From Micropruina sonneratiae (GTDB lineage Bacteria; Actinomycetota; Actinomycetes; Propionibacteriales; Propionibacteriaceae), in NCBI RefSeq assembly GCF_025972045.1, contig NZ_JAPDHX010000001.1, positions 271,181-335,180 of the forward strand: a stretch of 64,000 nt of DNA. Reading direction: 5' to 3'. Below the pieces are notes generated by a model. The model worked only from the letters and a program-made list of their open reading frames with translations, was not told where the DNA came from and did no database searches. Positions 43,720-53,576 of this stretch are shown here, in pieces. The position numbers were made by a program, and so were the translations under genes. Position 1 is the stretch's first letter, and every line of letters begins with the position of its first letter.

Positions 43720-44459
43720 ACGCGGCGTCCGAGCGTCGAGCGGTGATCATCGAGGATGATCCCGAGATTGCCGACCTGCTTGCCCTGGTGCTGTCCCAGG
43801 CCGGTTTTCAGACCCTGGTCGCCGGTGACGGCCCCACGGGACTGGCCATGATCAGGCAATCCGAACCGATGCTGACCACGCTGGACATCAACCTTCCCGG
43901 AATGGACGGCTTCGAAGTGGTGCGGCTGATCCGGAGCTTCTCATCGACCTACGTGATCATGCTGTCGGCCAGGCGGGACGAGATCGACACCCTGACCGGG
44001 CTGAACGCCGGAGCCGACGATTACATGGCGAAGCCGTTCCGTCCACGGGAGCTCAGAGCACGGGTCGATGCGATGATCCGTCGACTCGCCCTCACCGGCC
44101 CTGCGGAGCCGCACAGGGAGGAGCCTGTCAGCGAGCCCTGGCTGGCCCACGGCGGACTGCGCCTGAATCCTTCGATGCGGCTGGTCGAACTGGACTCGCA
44201 CCCGGTCAACCTGACCCGGACCGAGTTCGACATGTTGTGCGCCCTGATGTCGGCACGCCGTCGGGTCGTCAGCAAGGACGAGCTGAGCTCGTTCGTGCGC
44301 GGCGAGTCGGACCACTTCGTCCTCGACGCGGACCGGCGATCCATTGAGACTCACATGGCCAACCTGAGACGAAAACTCGGCGATTCCGCATCGCGGCCCC
44401 GGTTCATCGAAACGGTTCGAGGCATCGGCTATCGGCTCACCGTCGACAAGCATTCCTAA
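43716..44459 (+). CDS. OmpR/PhoB-family response regulator
   Basis: A 247-aa regulator. The receiver has AVIIEDDPEIADLLALVL (acidic pocket), TTLDINLPGMDGFEVVRLI (phospho-Asp), MLSARRDEIDTLTGLNAGADDYMAKPFRPRELRAR. The winged helix has LTRTEFDMLCALMSARRRVVSKDEL, ETHMANLRRKLGD and FIETVRGIGYRL. GTG 43716 overlaps the GNAT gene (GTGA), with GGGGAG upstream. Last gene of the kinase-decarboxylase operon; the likely partner of the kinase, with the CheY/Hpt pair as a possible second branch. Confidence 0.92.
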   Translation: MNAASERRAVIIEDDPEIADLLALVLSQAGFQTLVAGDGPTGLAMIRQSEPMLTTLDINLPGMDGFEVVRLIRSFSSTYVIMLSARRDEIDTLTGLNAGADDYMAKPFRPRELRARVDAMIRRLALTGPAEPHREEPVSEPWLAHGGLRLNPSMRLVELDSHPVNLTRTEFDMLCALMSARRRVVSKDELSSFVRGESDHFVLDADRRSIETHMANLRRKLGDSASRPRFIETVRGIGYRLTVDKHS

Positions 44460-44650
44460 TACAACTACAAACAAGCCATTCCATGGGCACTAACACCTGT
44501 GGTATCTTTTTCTCACCAACACCCCCACAATTCATCACGGACCGCCATACAACAGTTTTTCACTAGGCTTCCCTCTGGGAAGACGGCTGCTGAGAGGTGT
44601 TTCACCGCCCGGACTCTCACCCCCCAAAATGAGTTTCTCCGGAGGCAGTC
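44460..44650. other. AT-richer noncoding stretch after the signalling operon
   Basis: This run has clearly more A/T than the surroundings (for example TGGTATCTTTTTCTCACC and CATACAACAGTTTTTCACT). No frame of more than a few dozen codons looks like protein. It may mark an old insertion boundary or carry an untranslated RNA. I cannot say more. Confidence 0.4.
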
Positions 44651-44705
44651 GTTTGGGGCAGGAGCGCGGAACCCCCCCAAGATGACGCGCTCCTGCCCCC
44701 CAAAC
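44651..44705. terminator. Strong 17-bp hairpin between the signalling operon and ispH
   Basis: GTTTGGGG-CAGGAGCGC at 44651-44667 pairs with 44687-44705, perfect apart from two extra C on the 3' arm, around a 19-nt loop. It sits between the regulator stop (44459) and the ispH promoter region. It probably ends the upstream transcript. A -10 like TAGACT downstream of it (44736-44741) argues against a role as an ispH leader. Confidence 0.6.
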
Positions 44706-44748
44706 TCTCTTGCGGCGGGCGGCGGAGCCGCTCGATAGACTGGCGGCC

Positions 44749-45708
44749 ATGAGCGATTCCAAACGTGTCGTCGTCGCGGCCCCGCGCGGGTACTGCGCGG
44801 GCGTCGACCGGGCCGTGATTACGGTCGAGCGGGCGCTCGACCTGTACGGGCCACCCGTGTACGTGCGGAAGCAGATCGTCCACAACCGGCACGTCGTCGA
44901 GGATCTCGAGGCGCGCGGCGCCATCTTCGTGGAGGAGCTCACCGAAGTTCCTGAAGGTGCCACCGTGGTGTTCTCGGCCCACGGCGTGTCGCCGGCGGTG
45001 CACGCCGAGGCCGCCGAACGGGGCCTGAAGACCATCGACGCCACCTGCCCGCTGGTCACCAAAGTGCACAACGAGGCCCGCCGGTTCGCGGGCCAGGGCC
45101 TGCAGATCCTGCTGATCGGGCACGCCGGCCACGAAGAGGTCGAGGGCACCAGCGGCGAAGCGCCCGAGCACATCACGCTCGTCGAGCACCCCCAGGATGT
45201 CGACGCCCTCGAGGTGGGCGACCCCGGGCGGGTGGCCTGGCTCTCCCAGACCACCCTCAGCGTCGACGAGACCTGGGAGACGGTGTCGAAGTTGCGGGAG
45301 AAGTACCCCGACCTGATCGACCCGCCCAGCGATGACATCTGCTACGCCACCCAGAACCGGCAGTCAGCGGTCAAGCAGATCGCCGCCACCGCCGACCTGG
45401 TGATCGTGGTGGGCTCGCGCAACTCGTCCAATTCGGTGCGGCTGGTCGAGGTGGCGCTCGAGGCCGGAGCCAAGGCGTCCTATCGGGTCGACAACGCCGG
45501 CGAGATCGACGACGCGTGGCTCGAGGGCGTCGAGTCGGTCGGCGTCACCTCGGGCGCCTCGGTGCCCGACGAGCTCGTCCAGGGTGTGCTCGACCACCTG
45601 CAGCAGCGCGGCTACCCGGCCGCGGTCGAGGAGCGCCTCACCGAGGAGAACCTGGTGTTCGCGCTGCCCCCCGAACTGCGCAAGGACCTCAAGCGCGCAA
45701 GCGCCTGA
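44749..45708 (+). CDS. ispH: 4-hydroxy-3-methylbut-2-enyl diphosphate reductase
   Basis: Last step of the MEP isoprenoid pathway; a [4Fe-4S] enzyme. 319 aa with [13 protein letters not shown] (first cluster Cys), [19 protein letters not shown] (second Cys), [15 protein letters not shown] (third Cys), [17 protein letters not shown]. Start ATG 44749 is chosen over an in-frame ATG at 44710. TAGACT lies 8 nt before it, so transcription may begin at or next to the start codon (leaderless). Confidence 0.97.
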   Translation: MSDSKRVVVAAPRGYCAGVDRAVITVERALDLYGPPVYVRKQIVHNRHVVEDLEARGAIFVEELTEVPEGATVVFSAHGVSPAVHAEAAERGLKTIDATCPLVTKVHNEARRFAGQGLQILLIGHAGHEEVEGTSGEAPEHITLVEHPQDVDALEVGDPGRVAWLSQTTLSVDETWETVSKLREKYPDLIDPPSDDICYATQNRQSAVKQIAATADLVIVVGSRNSSNSVRLVEVALEAGAKASYRVDNAGEIDDAWLEGVESVGVTSGASVPDELVQGVLDHLQQRGYPAAVEERLTEENLVFALPPELRKDLKRASA

Positions 45709-45729
45709 GCGTCGTTGCGCCCGTTGGGC

Positions 45730-47007
45730 TCAGACCGCGAACCGGTAGAAGGGGCTGTCGGGAGGAATGCGCTCGACGCCGATCCGGCTGTTCAGCATGC
45801 GGTCGAGCAGCCCGTGCAGGTCGGCGGGGTCGCCCAGTTCGATGCCGACCAGGGCCGGCCCGGTCTCGCGGTTGGAGCGCTTGACGTACTCGAACAGCGT
45901 GATGTCGTCGTCGGGCCCGAGCACCTCGTCGAGGAAGCGGCGCAAGGCCCCCGGCTCCTGTGGGAAGTCGACCAGGAAGTAGTGCTTGCGGCCCTCGTAG
46001 ACCAGGGCACGTTCGGTGATCTCGGCGTAGCGGGACAGGTCGTTGTTGCCGCCGGAGATGATCGCCACCACCACCCGTCCGGCGTTGGGCCGGTAGATGC
46101 CCAGCGCGGCGCTGGCCAGTGCGCCGGCCGGCTCGGCGATCACCCCGTCGGTCTGGTAGAGCTCGAGCATCTCCGAACAGATCCGGCCCTCGGGCACCGA
46201 CACCATGTGCGGCTTGAGCCGCTGCGCGATGCTGAACGGCAGGTCGCCGACCCGGCGCACGGCCGCACCGTCGACGAAGGTATCGAGCCGAGGCAGGTCA
46301 CGTGGCCGGCCCGCCTCGAGCGCGATCGCCATGGACGCCGCGCCCGACGGCTCGGCGCCCACCACCTTCGTCTCCGGATGGCGCTCGGCCAGCCAGGTCA
46401 GGCACCCGGCCAGCATGCCGCCGCCGCCGACCGGCACGATCAGCCGCTCGGGCGCCCGGCCCAGTTGCCGGACGATCTCGGCCACCACGGTGCCCTGGCC
46501 GGCGATGGTGCGCGGATCGTCGAAGGCGGGCACCATCGTCAGGCCGTCCTCGTCGACGATGCCCTGGGCGAGCGCAGCCGCCTCGTCGTAGCTGTCGCCA
46601 TGGACGATCAGTTCGACCGAACCCTCACCCAGTTGCCGCATCCGCTGGCGCTTCTGCCTCGGGGTGGTGGAGGGCACCACGATGCGGCCGTGGATGCCGA
46701 GCCTGGCGCAGGCGAAGGCGACCCCCTGGCCGTGGTTGCCGGCACTCGCGCACACGACGCCGGCCGCGCGTTCGCCGGCGTCGAGTTGGGCGATCAGGTT
46801 GTAGGCGCCGCGCAGCTTGTACGAGCGGACCGGCTGCAGATCCTCGCGCTTGAGCCATACCTGCGCACCGGTGGCGTCCGAGAGCCGCTTGTTGAACTGG
46901 AGCGGACTCTCGATGACCACCCCGGCGAGCCGCTCGGCGGCCTGCTCGATGGACTCCGCGGTGACGCTCGCCGCTCTGTTGCCATGCGAGGTGACGGTCA
47001 TGGCCAC
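45730..47007 (-). CDS. ilvA: Threonine dehydratase (biosynthetic type, with C-terminal ACT-like domain)
   Basis: PLP enzyme making 2-oxobutanoate from threonine for isoleucine. 425 aa. REDLQPVRSYKLRGAYN holds the PLP lysine, SAGNHGQGVAFACARLG the phosphate-contact loop, and VPVGGGGMLAGC the glycine loop. The C-terminal 85 residues (VDFPQEPGALRRFLDEVLGPDDDITLFEYV) form a regulatory ACT-like domain. Starts at GTG 47007 or ATG 47001; neither has a good ribosome-binding site. Convergent with ispH across 21 nt. Confidence 0.94.
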   Translation of the reverse strand: MAMTVTSHGNRAASVTAESIEQAAERLAGVVIESPLQFNKRLSDATGAQVWLKREDLQPVRSYKLRGAYNLIAQLDAGERAAGVVCASAGNHGQGVAFACARLGIHGRIVVPSTTPRQKRQRMRQLGEGSVELIVHGDSYDEAAALAQGIVDEDGLTMVPAFDDPRTIAGQGTVVAEIVRQLGRAPERLIVPVGGGGMLAGCLTWLAERHPETKVVGAEPSGAASMAIALEAGRPRDLPRLDTFVDGAAVRRVGDLPFSIAQRLKPHMVSVPEGRICSEMLELYQTDGVIAEPAGALASAALGIYRPNAGRVVVAIISGGNNDLSRYAEITERALVYEGRKHYFLVDFPQEPGALRRFLDEVLGPDDDITLFEYVKRSNRETGPALVGIELGDPADLHGLLDRMLNSRIGVERIPPDSPFYRFAV

Positions 47008-47029
47008 ATTGTCGTCGCTCGCTGCCGCC

Positions 47030-48577
47030 TCAGCCAGCGGTGCGCCGCCGGTGGGACGCCGGTGCCGCCTCGGGCGCCAGCAGTTCGCCTAGCTCGGGCT
47101 GGGGGCGGGTGAGTTGCGCGGCCTCGTCGGCGTCGCGTGCGCCGATCATCGGGGTGACCTGGACGGCGTCCTCGACGAGCTCGGGGGCGGTGAGCGGGCG
47201 GACCGCGGCCTCGGACGACGTCAGCTGTGTGAGCTCCCTGTCGGTGACGTGCAGGTCGCGCAGCCGGCGCGCGGTGGCGAACACCCGCGACTCGAGCGAT
47301 CCGACGGCGGAGTTGTAGGCGCTCACCGACCCGGTCAGCTGCCGGCCGAGCCGATCGAGGTGGCCGCCCATCGTTCCGAGCCGGTCGTACAGTTCACGGG
47401 CCAGCTCGAACACCTGGGCGGCCGAGTCGGCCAGCGCGGCGTGCTTCCAGCCGTAGGCGACGGCCCGCAGCAGGCCGATCAGGGTGGTGGGGGTGGCCAG
47501 CACGATGTCGCTGCGGGCGGCGTACTCGTGCAGGTCGGGCATCCGGCGGTACGCCTCGGCCGCCAGGGCCTCGCTGGGGATGAACATCACCACGAACTCG
47601 GGACTGCCGAGGTCGGACTTGAAGTACTGCTTGCCGGAGAGCTGGTCGACGTGGGTGCGGACGTTCTTGGCGAACAGCGCCAGGCAGCGTTCCCGTTCGG
47701 TGTCGTCGTCGGTCTCGTGGGCGTCCAGGAAGGCGCTCAGCGGCACCTTGGAGTCGACCCACACGAATCGGTCGCCCTCGAGCTGCACCTTCAGGTCGGG
47801 GCGGATGCGCTGGTCGGCCGAGGTCGTCGTGGTCTGCTGGGTGTAGAAGTCGCAGTGCTCGACCATACCGGCCAGCTCGACGACCCTCTTCAGCTGCTGC
47901 TCGCCCCAGTTGCCGCGCACCTGCGGCTTGCGCAGCGCGGTGACCAGGGCACGGGTCTCGCGCTGCAACTGCTCACCCGTGGCCTGCACGCTGCGCACCT
48001 GATGGTTCAACTCGGCGGCCAGCACGGCGCGCTGCTTCTCGGCCTCGACGAGCCTCTCGCGGAAGTTCTCGAGCACCTCCTTCACCGGCTGCAGCAACAG
48101 TTCGGTGGCCTGCAGCCGCTGCTCGGCGGTGCTGTCGGCGAGCTTGCCCTGGCGTTCGAGGGCGTCGGTGGACAGGGTGCGGAACTGGTTGACCAGCGAC
48201 TCACGGTCGGCGGCCAGCTCGGCGGCGCGCTGCTTGGCGGCGTCACGCTCGGCCAGTGCGCCGGTCAACATGGCCGTCACCTCGGCCGCCTCGGCGGCGG
48301 CGGACGCCGCGGCACTGCGCGCCTCGGCCACCTCGGCGCGGGCCCGCTGCACGTCGGTGTCGGCGCGGGCGAGCGTCTCGCGGGCGGCGGCCGCTTCGGC
48401 GCGGGCCTCGGACGCCTCACGACGCGCCTCGGCCACGTCGGCCCTGCCGGCGCTGATCGCCGCCGCGTCGGCGGCCCCGGACGCCGTGCCCTGGGCGCGC
48501 AGCACCAGGCGGACGACCAGCGCGCCCAGCAACGCACCCAGCGCGGCGGCGGTCAGAACCCATGCTGCGAACTCCAT
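47030..48577 (-). CDS. rmuC: DNA recombination protein RmuC
   Basis: RmuC limits DNA inversions and has a nuclease-like core. 515 aa: an N-terminal helix (AAWVLTAAALGALLGALVVRL), a 150-residue alanine-rich coiled coil (residues 40-190), then the RmuC domain with VRGNWGEQQLKRVVELAGMVEHCDFYTQ, RPDLKVQLEGDRFVWVDSKVPLSAF, and FVVMFIPSEA. Start taken at ATG 48577 (MEFAAW). Stands 23 nt after the ilvA start on the same strand. Confidence 0.92.
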   Translation of the reverse strand: MEFAAWVLTAAALGALLGALVVRLVLRAQGTASGAADAAAISAGRADVAEARREASEARAEAAAARETLARADTDVQRARAEVAEARSAAASAAAEAAEVTAMLTGALAERDAAKQRAAELAADRESLVNQFRTLSTDALERQGKLADSTAEQRLQATELLLQPVKEVLENFRERLVEAEKQRAVLAAELNHQVRSVQATGEQLQRETRALVTALRKPQVRGNWGEQQLKRVVELAGMVEHCDFYTQQTTTTSADQRIRPDLKVQLEGDRFVWVDSKVPLSAFLDAHETDDDTERERCLALFAKNVRTHVDQLSGKQYFKSDLGSPEFVVMFIPSEALAAEAYRRMPDLHEYAARSDIVLATPTTLIGLLRAVAYGWKHAALADSAAQVFELARELYDRLGTMGGHLDRLGRQLTGSVSAYNSAVGSLESRVFATARRLRDLHVTDRELTQLTSSEAAVRPLTAPELVEDAVQVTPMIGARDADEAAQLTRPQPELGELLAPEAAPASHRRRTAG

Positions 48578-48758
48578 GCCGTCGATCTTGCCGGGCGGTG
48601 CCGACAAAACCCGTGACCGACTCGGTGCACAGCGGCAGAAGCGCTGGTGAGCGGCCGGATCGCCGGGCTAAGCTCCTGATCAGAAGCGCAATGGGGCGCC
48701 CGCCCCAATGCCAGGCACACTGCGGCGGGCAGTACCGCATCGAGATGAAGGAGCTGTG

Positions 48759-48953
48759 ATGACCAGCACCCCGGAAAGCCCCACCGAGAAGGATCCCGAC
48801 ACCTACGAGGTCGCCCCCGAGCATTCGGGCACCAAGCAGGGCTACGACGTCAGCGAGCCCAACCAGGCCGACGAGGGATACACCGCCGAAGGTGTACTGA
48901 AGCACCACGGCCAGCAGTCGAAGTGGGGTCGTCCCGAGCACGAACAGCAGTAG
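48759..48953 (+). CDS. 64-residue hydrophilic acidic protein
   Basis: A small, low-complexity, probably disordered protein (TSTPESPTEKDPDTYEV; the C-terminus has GVLKHHGQQSKWGRPEHEQQ). AAGGAG lies just before the ATG at 48759. GGGGCGCCCGCCCC upstream (48692-48705) forms a short palindrome. Similar small proteins with a KWGRPEH-like end occur in actinobacteria; role unknown. Confidence 0.6.
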   Translation: MTSTPESPTEKDPDTYEVAPEHSGTKQGYDVSEPNQADEGYTAEGVLKHHGQQSKWGRPEHEQQ

Positions 48954-48969
48954 CGCGTAGGGTCGCGAC

Positions 48970-50226
48970 ATGCCGATGTCGCACCTCGATGGGCTGGCGG
49001 CGTACATCACCGCCAGCCCATCGTCATTCCATGCCGCCGCCGAAGCTGCTCGGCTGCTCGCCGCGGCCGGCTTCGTGTCGGTCGCCGAGACCGACCGGTT
49101 CCCGGCCGAGCCGGGCGGCTACGTGCTGGTCCGCGACGGCTCCGTGCTGGCCTGGCGCATCCCCGATCGGCTCGCCGAACCGTCCTTCCGGATCGTCGGC
49201 GCGCACACCGACTCACCCGGCTTCACGCTGAAGCCCCGGCCGACGTCGTCGCGGCTGGGCTGGCAGCAGGCCGGCATGGAGGTCTACGGCGGTCCGCTGC
49301 CGAACGCCTGGCTGGACCGCGAGTTCGGACTGGCCGGACGCCTGGTTGACGGCGCCGGTGACGCGACGCTGGTGCAGACGGGGCCGTTACTGCGCATCCC
49401 GCAGGTCGCGCCGCACCTCGACCGCAGCGTCCACGAACGGTTGGTGCTCGACCGACAGCAGCACCTGCACCCGGTGTTCGCGGTCGGACGCCCCGAGGCC
49501 GACCTGGTCGACGTCGTCGCGTCCCTGGCCGGGCTGAGCGCCGACGAGGTGTTCGGCCACGACCTGGTCGCCTTCGTCACCGAACCGCCCGCCACCTTCG
49601 GCCTCGACGGCGAACTGTTCGCCTCGCCGAGGCTCGACAACCTGGCCAGCGTGCACGCCGGAGTCACCGCCATCTCCGCGGCCACCGACCCCGGTGCGGT
49701 GACCGTGCTGGCCTGCTTCGACCACGAGGAGGTCGGCTCGGCGAGCGCGACCGGGGCGTCCGGCCCGCTGTTGGAGTCGGTGCTGGCCCGGGTGGGGGAG
49801 GCGCTGGGCTGGAGCCTGCAGGAGGCTGCCGCGGCCCGGGCGAGATCGCTGCTGGTGTCGGCCGACGCCGGCCACGTCGTCCACCCGAACTATCCGCAGC
49901 TGCACGATCCCGACCACCTGCCGCTGCCCAATGCGGGTCCGTTGATCAAGTTCAACGCCAACCAGCGCTACGCCACCGACGCCCTTGGCGAGGCGGCCTG
50001 GCGTCGTGCCTGCGGTGCGGCCGGCGTCCCCACCCAGGACTTCGTGTCGAACAACGCCGTGCCGTGCGGCTCGACGATCGGTCCACTGTCGGCGACCCGG
50101 CTCGGCATCCGCACCGTCGATGTGGGCATCGGCCTGCTCAGCATGCACTCGGCGCGCGAGTTGTGCGGCGTGCGTGACCCTGGCTGGCTGGCCCAGGCCA
50201 TGCGCGCCTTCTACGCCTCGTCCTGA
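48970..50226 (+). CDS. M18-family aminopeptidase
   Basis: A zinc-dependent aminopeptidase of 418 aa (ApeB/aspartyl-aminopeptidase family). FRIVGAHTDSPGFTLKP (zinc His, Asp), FASPRLDNLASVHAGV (bridging Asp), LACFDHEEVGS (catalytic Glu pair), LVSADAGHVVHPNYPQ, VPCGSTIGPL and IGLLSMHSARE (zinc His) are all present. It should be an active cytosolic peptidase. Starts 16 nt after the small acidic protein; overlaps the convergent membrane protein gene by 16 nt. Confidence 0.95.
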   Translation: MPMSHLDGLAAYITASPSSFHAAAEAARLLAAAGFVSVAETDRFPAEPGGYVLVRDGSVLAWRIPDRLAEPSFRIVGAHTDSPGFTLKPRPTSSRLGWQQAGMEVYGGPLPNAWLDREFGLAGRLVDGAGDATLVQTGPLLRIPQVAPHLDRSVHERLVLDRQQHLHPVFAVGRPEADLVDVVASLAGLSADEVFGHDLVAFVTEPPATFGLDGELFASPRLDNLASVHAGVTAISAATDPGAVTVLACFDHEEVGSASATGASGPLLESVLARVGEALGWSLQEAAAARARSLLVSADAGHVVHPNYPQLHDPDHLPLPNAGPLIKFNANQRYATDALGEAAWRRACGAAGVPTQDFVSNNAVPCGSTIGPLSATRLGIRTVDVGIGLLSMHSARELCGVRDPGWLAQAMRAFYASS

Positions 50227-50960
50227 GCACGCCCGCCGCGCGTCAGCAATCCGGCCCGGCGCCGACCCCTGCGGCGTCGCCGTTCGGCGCGGTGCTCGCC
50301 GCGCTGGATCTGCTCCTGGGCGCGGATGTACTGGGTGTAGCCGGTCGAGACCAGGATCAGGAACGCGCCGAGCGAGATCAGCGAGTACACCAGGTCGGGG
50401 ATCACGTAGGGCGTGCCGCGCAGCTCGTGGGTGATCCTCTCGATCAGGGAGAGCACGGCGATGCTGCTCCAGCCCCAGAAGATGGTCCGGGCGGTCTCGG
50501 TTGCCTCGACGAAGTCGGCGCGGTTCGCCATCCGGCTGTTGTGTGCCCAGCCCCAGGCCAGGCTCGAGGCGATCAGGCCGGGCACCAGGCCGGCGGTGTT
50601 CGCGAACCCCGCGTCGCGGTCGGCGCCCAGCACGGCGACCATGGCGACCCCCGCCAGCGGCGAGAGCAGCAGATAGTAGGTGTGGTTGCGCGGATCGGCC
50701 TTGCGGGCGTCCCAGCCGCGGTACCGGACGAAGATGGCGGCCAGGCCGGTCAGGTAGGCGGCGATGGCGAGCCGATTGGCGATCACCACCTCGACGTAGC
50801 CCGTGCCCGACATGCGCAGCGCGATAGCGCCCAGTTGAAGGATCAACGCCAGAGCGAACAGGCTCAACTCCAACCGCCGGCGACGGGTGTCGGCGCCCCG
50901 CGCCTCTACGGTCTCATCGAACGCCGGACCGAGATCGGTCTCGTCGTCGTCGGCTGGCAT
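50211..50960 (-). CDS. Membrane protein of unknown function
   Basis: A 249-aa protein with an acidic N-terminus (DDDETDLGPAFDET), about six helices (for example LSLFALALILQLGAIALRM and LSPLAGVAMVAVLGADR) and a very basic C-tail (RGEHRAERRRRRGRRR). Its 3' end overlaps the aminopeptidase gene by 16 nt in antisense. No domain recognised. Confidence 0.7.
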   Translation of the reverse strand: MPADDDETDLGPAFDETVEARGADTRRRRLELSLFALALILQLGAIALRMSGTGYVEVVIANRLAIAAYLTGLAAIFVRYRGWDARKADPRNHTYYLLLSPLAGVAMVAVLGADRDAGFANTAGLVPGLIASSLAWGWAHNSRMANRADFVEATETARTIFWGWSSIAVLSLIERITHELRGTPYVIPDLVYSLISLGAFLILVSTGYTQYIRAQEQIQRGEHRAERRRRRGRRRAGLLTRGGRAQDEA

Positions 50961-51156
50961 GGGAGCAGCCTAGACACCCGTGGTGGCCGTCCTCGCCAGG
51001 CGGCGTCCGGTTTGGGCCGGGCGACTACTACACGATATAGTACTAGTTAAGAGCACCAATAAGCGCGCAGTGTGTCGAGCCGAAGTCGACCTGGGAGCGT
51101 GACGTGGCGCTCGAGCGCGACACCCTCGCCGCGCGCCCACTTCCGAGGAGACACTC
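50961..51156 (+). promoter_or_regulatory. Promoter and leader region of pflBA
   Basis: A 196-nt gap. TACTA (51026-51030) and TAGTA (51038-51042) form a short palindrome within the only A/T-rich stretch (ACACGATATAGTACTAGTTAA), a candidate promoter and operator site. Downstream, GTGTCG and CGACAC with GCGCTCGAGCGC could fold the leader. Anaerobic or redox control is expected for pfl, but no Rex or FNR-type consensus is seen. Confidence 0.4.
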
Positions 51157-53421
51157 GTGACCGCCGTGGCCACCACCCCCGTCATTCGCACCGACGCCTG
51201 GGAATCGTTCACTCCCGGCGCGTGGACGCAGCACATCGACGTCCGTGACTTCATCCTGCGCAACTTCACGCCCTACACCGGCGACGCGTCCTTCCTGGCC
51301 GGGCCGACGGCCAGGACGCTGACCGTCTGGCAGACCCTGCAGCGCGACTTCCTCTCGGTCGAGCGGGCGCAGCGGGTCTACGACGTCGACACCCACACCC
51401 CGGCCGACGTGGACGCCTTCCCGGCCGGCTACATCTGCGCCGAGGACGACGTGATCGTCGGCTTGCAGACCGACACCCCGCTGAAGCGTCCGATGATGCC
51501 GGCCGGCGGCTGGCGAATGGTCGAGACGGCGATCGCCGAGGCCGGTCTCGAGATCGATCCGCGGGTCAAGGAGATCTTCACCAAGTACCGCAAGACGCAC
51601 AACGAGGCCGTCTTCGACATCTACACCCCGCGGGTCCGGGCCGCCCGCAGTTCGCACCTGGTCACCGGATTGCCGGACGCCTACGGCCGCGGCCGGATCA
51701 TCGGGGACTACCGCCGGGTCGCGCTGTACGGCGTCGACGCCCTGATCGCCGCCAAGCAGGCCGACAAGGACGCCGTCGCCGACCAGCCGTTCAGCGAGAG
51801 CTGGGCACGCTACCGCGAGGAGCACGCCGAGCAGATCAAGGCGCTGAAGAAGCTGAAGAACCTCGGCGCGAGCTACGGCTTCGACCTGGCCCGCCCCGCG
51901 GCGTCCTTCGTCGAGGCGGTGCAGTGGACCTACCTGGCCTACCTGGCCAGCGTGAAGAGCCAGGACGGCGCCGCGATGAGCATCGGCCGGCTGTCCGGCT
52001 TCTTCGACGTCTACGCCGAGCGTGACCTGGCCGCCGGCCTCATCGACGAGTCGGGCGTGCAGGAGGTGATCGACGCTCTGGTCACCAAGCTGCGGATCGT
52101 CCGCTTCCTGCGCACCGTCGAGTACGACCAGATCTTCTCCGGCGACCCCTACTGGGCGACCTGGTCCGACGGCGGCTTCGCCGACGACGGCCGCACCCTG
52201 GTGACGAAGACGTCGTTCCGGCTGCTGCAGACGCTGCGCAACCTCGGTCCGGCGCCCGAGCCCAACATCACCATCTACTGGGACGACCAGCTGCCCCAGG
52301 GCTACAAGGACTTCTGCGCGCTGATCTCGATCGCGACCTCGGCCATCCAGTACGAGTCCGACGCCGAGATCCGCAGCCACTGGGGCGACGACACCGGCAT
52401 CGCGTGCTGCGTCTCGCCGATGGCGATCGGCAAGCAGATGCAGTTCTTCGGTGCTCGGCTGAACGCCGCCAAGACCCTGCTCTACGCCGTGAACGGCGGC
52501 CGGGACGAGATGACCGGCAAGCAGATCGTGACCGGTTTCACCGGCATCGCCGGTGACGAGCCGCTGGACTTCGACACCGTCTGGGCCAAGTACGACCAGA
52601 TGCTGACCTGGGCGGTCGAGACCTACGTCGAGGCGCTCAACATCATTCACTACAGTCACGACAAGTACGCCTACGAGGCGATCGAGATGGCGCTGCACGA
52701 CGACGAGATCGTCCGCACCATGGGCTGCGGCATCGCCGGGCTGTCGATCGTGGCCGACTCGCTGGCGGCCATCAAGTACGCCACGGTCACCCCGATCCGT
52801 GACGACTCGGGCCTCGTCGTCGACTACATCACCGAGGGCGAGTTCCCGCGCTACGGCAACGACGACGACCGCGCCGACGAGCTGGCCGCTCTCGTGGTGA
52901 AGACCGTGATGGACAAGATCCGGTCGCTGAAGCTGTACCGGGACGCCGTGCCGACACAGTCGGTGCTCACCATCACCTCGAACGTGGTCTACGGCAAGGC
53001 GACCGGGTCGTTCCCGTGCGGTCACCGGGCGGGCACGCCGTTCGCGCCGGGCGCCAACCCCGAGAACGGCGCCGACAGCCACGGCATGATCGCGTCGATG
53101 ATGAGTGTCGGCAAGCTGAGCTACGACGACGCGCTGGACGGCATCTCGCTGACCAACACGATCACCCCGCCGGCGCTGGGCCGCACCGAGGCCGAGCGGG
53201 TCGCCAACCTGGTCGGGATCCTGGACGCGGGGATGGGCGAGGGCCTCTACCACGCCAACATCAACGTGCTGAACAAGGAGACCCTGCTCGACGCGATGGC
53301 ACACCCGGAGGACTACCCGCAGTTGACCATCCGGGTCTCCGGCTACGCGGTGAACTTCACCAAGCTGACCCGCGAGCAGCAGCTCGACGTCCTCTCCCGC
53401 ACCTTCCACGAGTCGGTCTGA
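51157..53421 (+). CDS. pflB: Formate C-acetyltransferase (pyruvate formate-lyase)
   Basis: Splits pyruvate with CoA into acetyl-CoA and formate under anaerobic conditions. 754 aa. The catalytic cysteine pair is in [12 protein letters not shown], and the glycyl-radical site is [12 protein letters not shown] at the C-terminus. [18 protein letters not shown] is another family motif. Full-length and intact. Oxygen-sensitive, so the host is at least facultatively anaerobic. The activase gene follows on the same strand. Confidence 0.97.
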   Translation: MTAVATTPVIRTDAWESFTPGAWTQHIDVRDFILRNFTPYTGDASFLAGPTARTLTVWQTLQRDFLSVERAQRVYDVDTHTPADVDAFPAGYICAEDDVIVGLQTDTPLKRPMMPAGGWRMVETAIAEAGLEIDPRVKEIFTKYRKTHNEAVFDIYTPRVRAARSSHLVTGLPDAYGRGRIIGDYRRVALYGVDALIAAKQADKDAVADQPFSESWARYREEHAEQIKALKKLKNLGASYGFDLARPAASFVEAVQWTYLAYLASVKSQDGAAMSIGRLSGFFDVYAERDLAAGLIDESGVQEVIDALVTKLRIVRFLRTVEYDQIFSGDPYWATWSDGGFADDGRTLVTKTSFRLLQTLRNLGPAPEPNITIYWDDQLPQGYKDFCALISIATSAIQYESDAEIRSHWGDDTGIACCVSPMAIGKQMQFFGARLNAAKTLLYAVNGGRDEMTGKQIVTGFTGIAGDEPLDFDTVWAKYDQMLTWAVETYVEALNIIHYSHDKYAYEAIEMALHDDEIVRTMGCGIAGLSIVADSLAAIKYATVTPIRDDSGLVVDYITEGEFPRYGNDDDRADELAALVVKTVMDKIRSLKLYRDAVPTQSVLTITSNVVYGKATGSFPCGHRAGTPFAPGANPENGADSHGMIASMMSVGKLSYDDALDGISLTNTITPPALGRTEAERVANLVGILDAGMGEGLYHANINVLNKETLLDAMAHPEDYPQLTIRVSGYAVNFTKLTREQQLDVLSRTFHESV

Positions 53422-53499
53422 CCCGTGACGGCAGCACTGCCGGAGGTCGTCGGGGGAGCCTTCGCGGGCTCGCCCGCCGACTCGGGCGTCCCCGTCGTG

Positions 53500-53576
53500 G
53501 CGGGCCTGCCCCGAGATCCCGGCGTGCGCCGGGATGACGGTGCGTGCCGGGATGACGGTGCGTGCCGGGACGACAG
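53500..53576. repeat. Palindromic repeat block between pflB and pflA
   Basis: ATCCCGGC-GTGC-GCCGGGAT (53516-53535) is a perfect 8-bp palindrome, followed by repeats of GTGCGTGCCGGGATGACG. The block is closely related to that at 35.4 kb. The open frame of pflA runs through it in phase, giving DPGVRRDDGACRDDGACRDD, a sequence with no protein character. It is better read as an intergenic repeat. Confidence 0.7.

Noticed and set aside
50961-51156. Rex or FNR operator in front of pflB
   Set aside because: No TTGTGA...TCACAA or TTGAT...ATCAA pattern; only a short TACTA/TAGTA palindrome.
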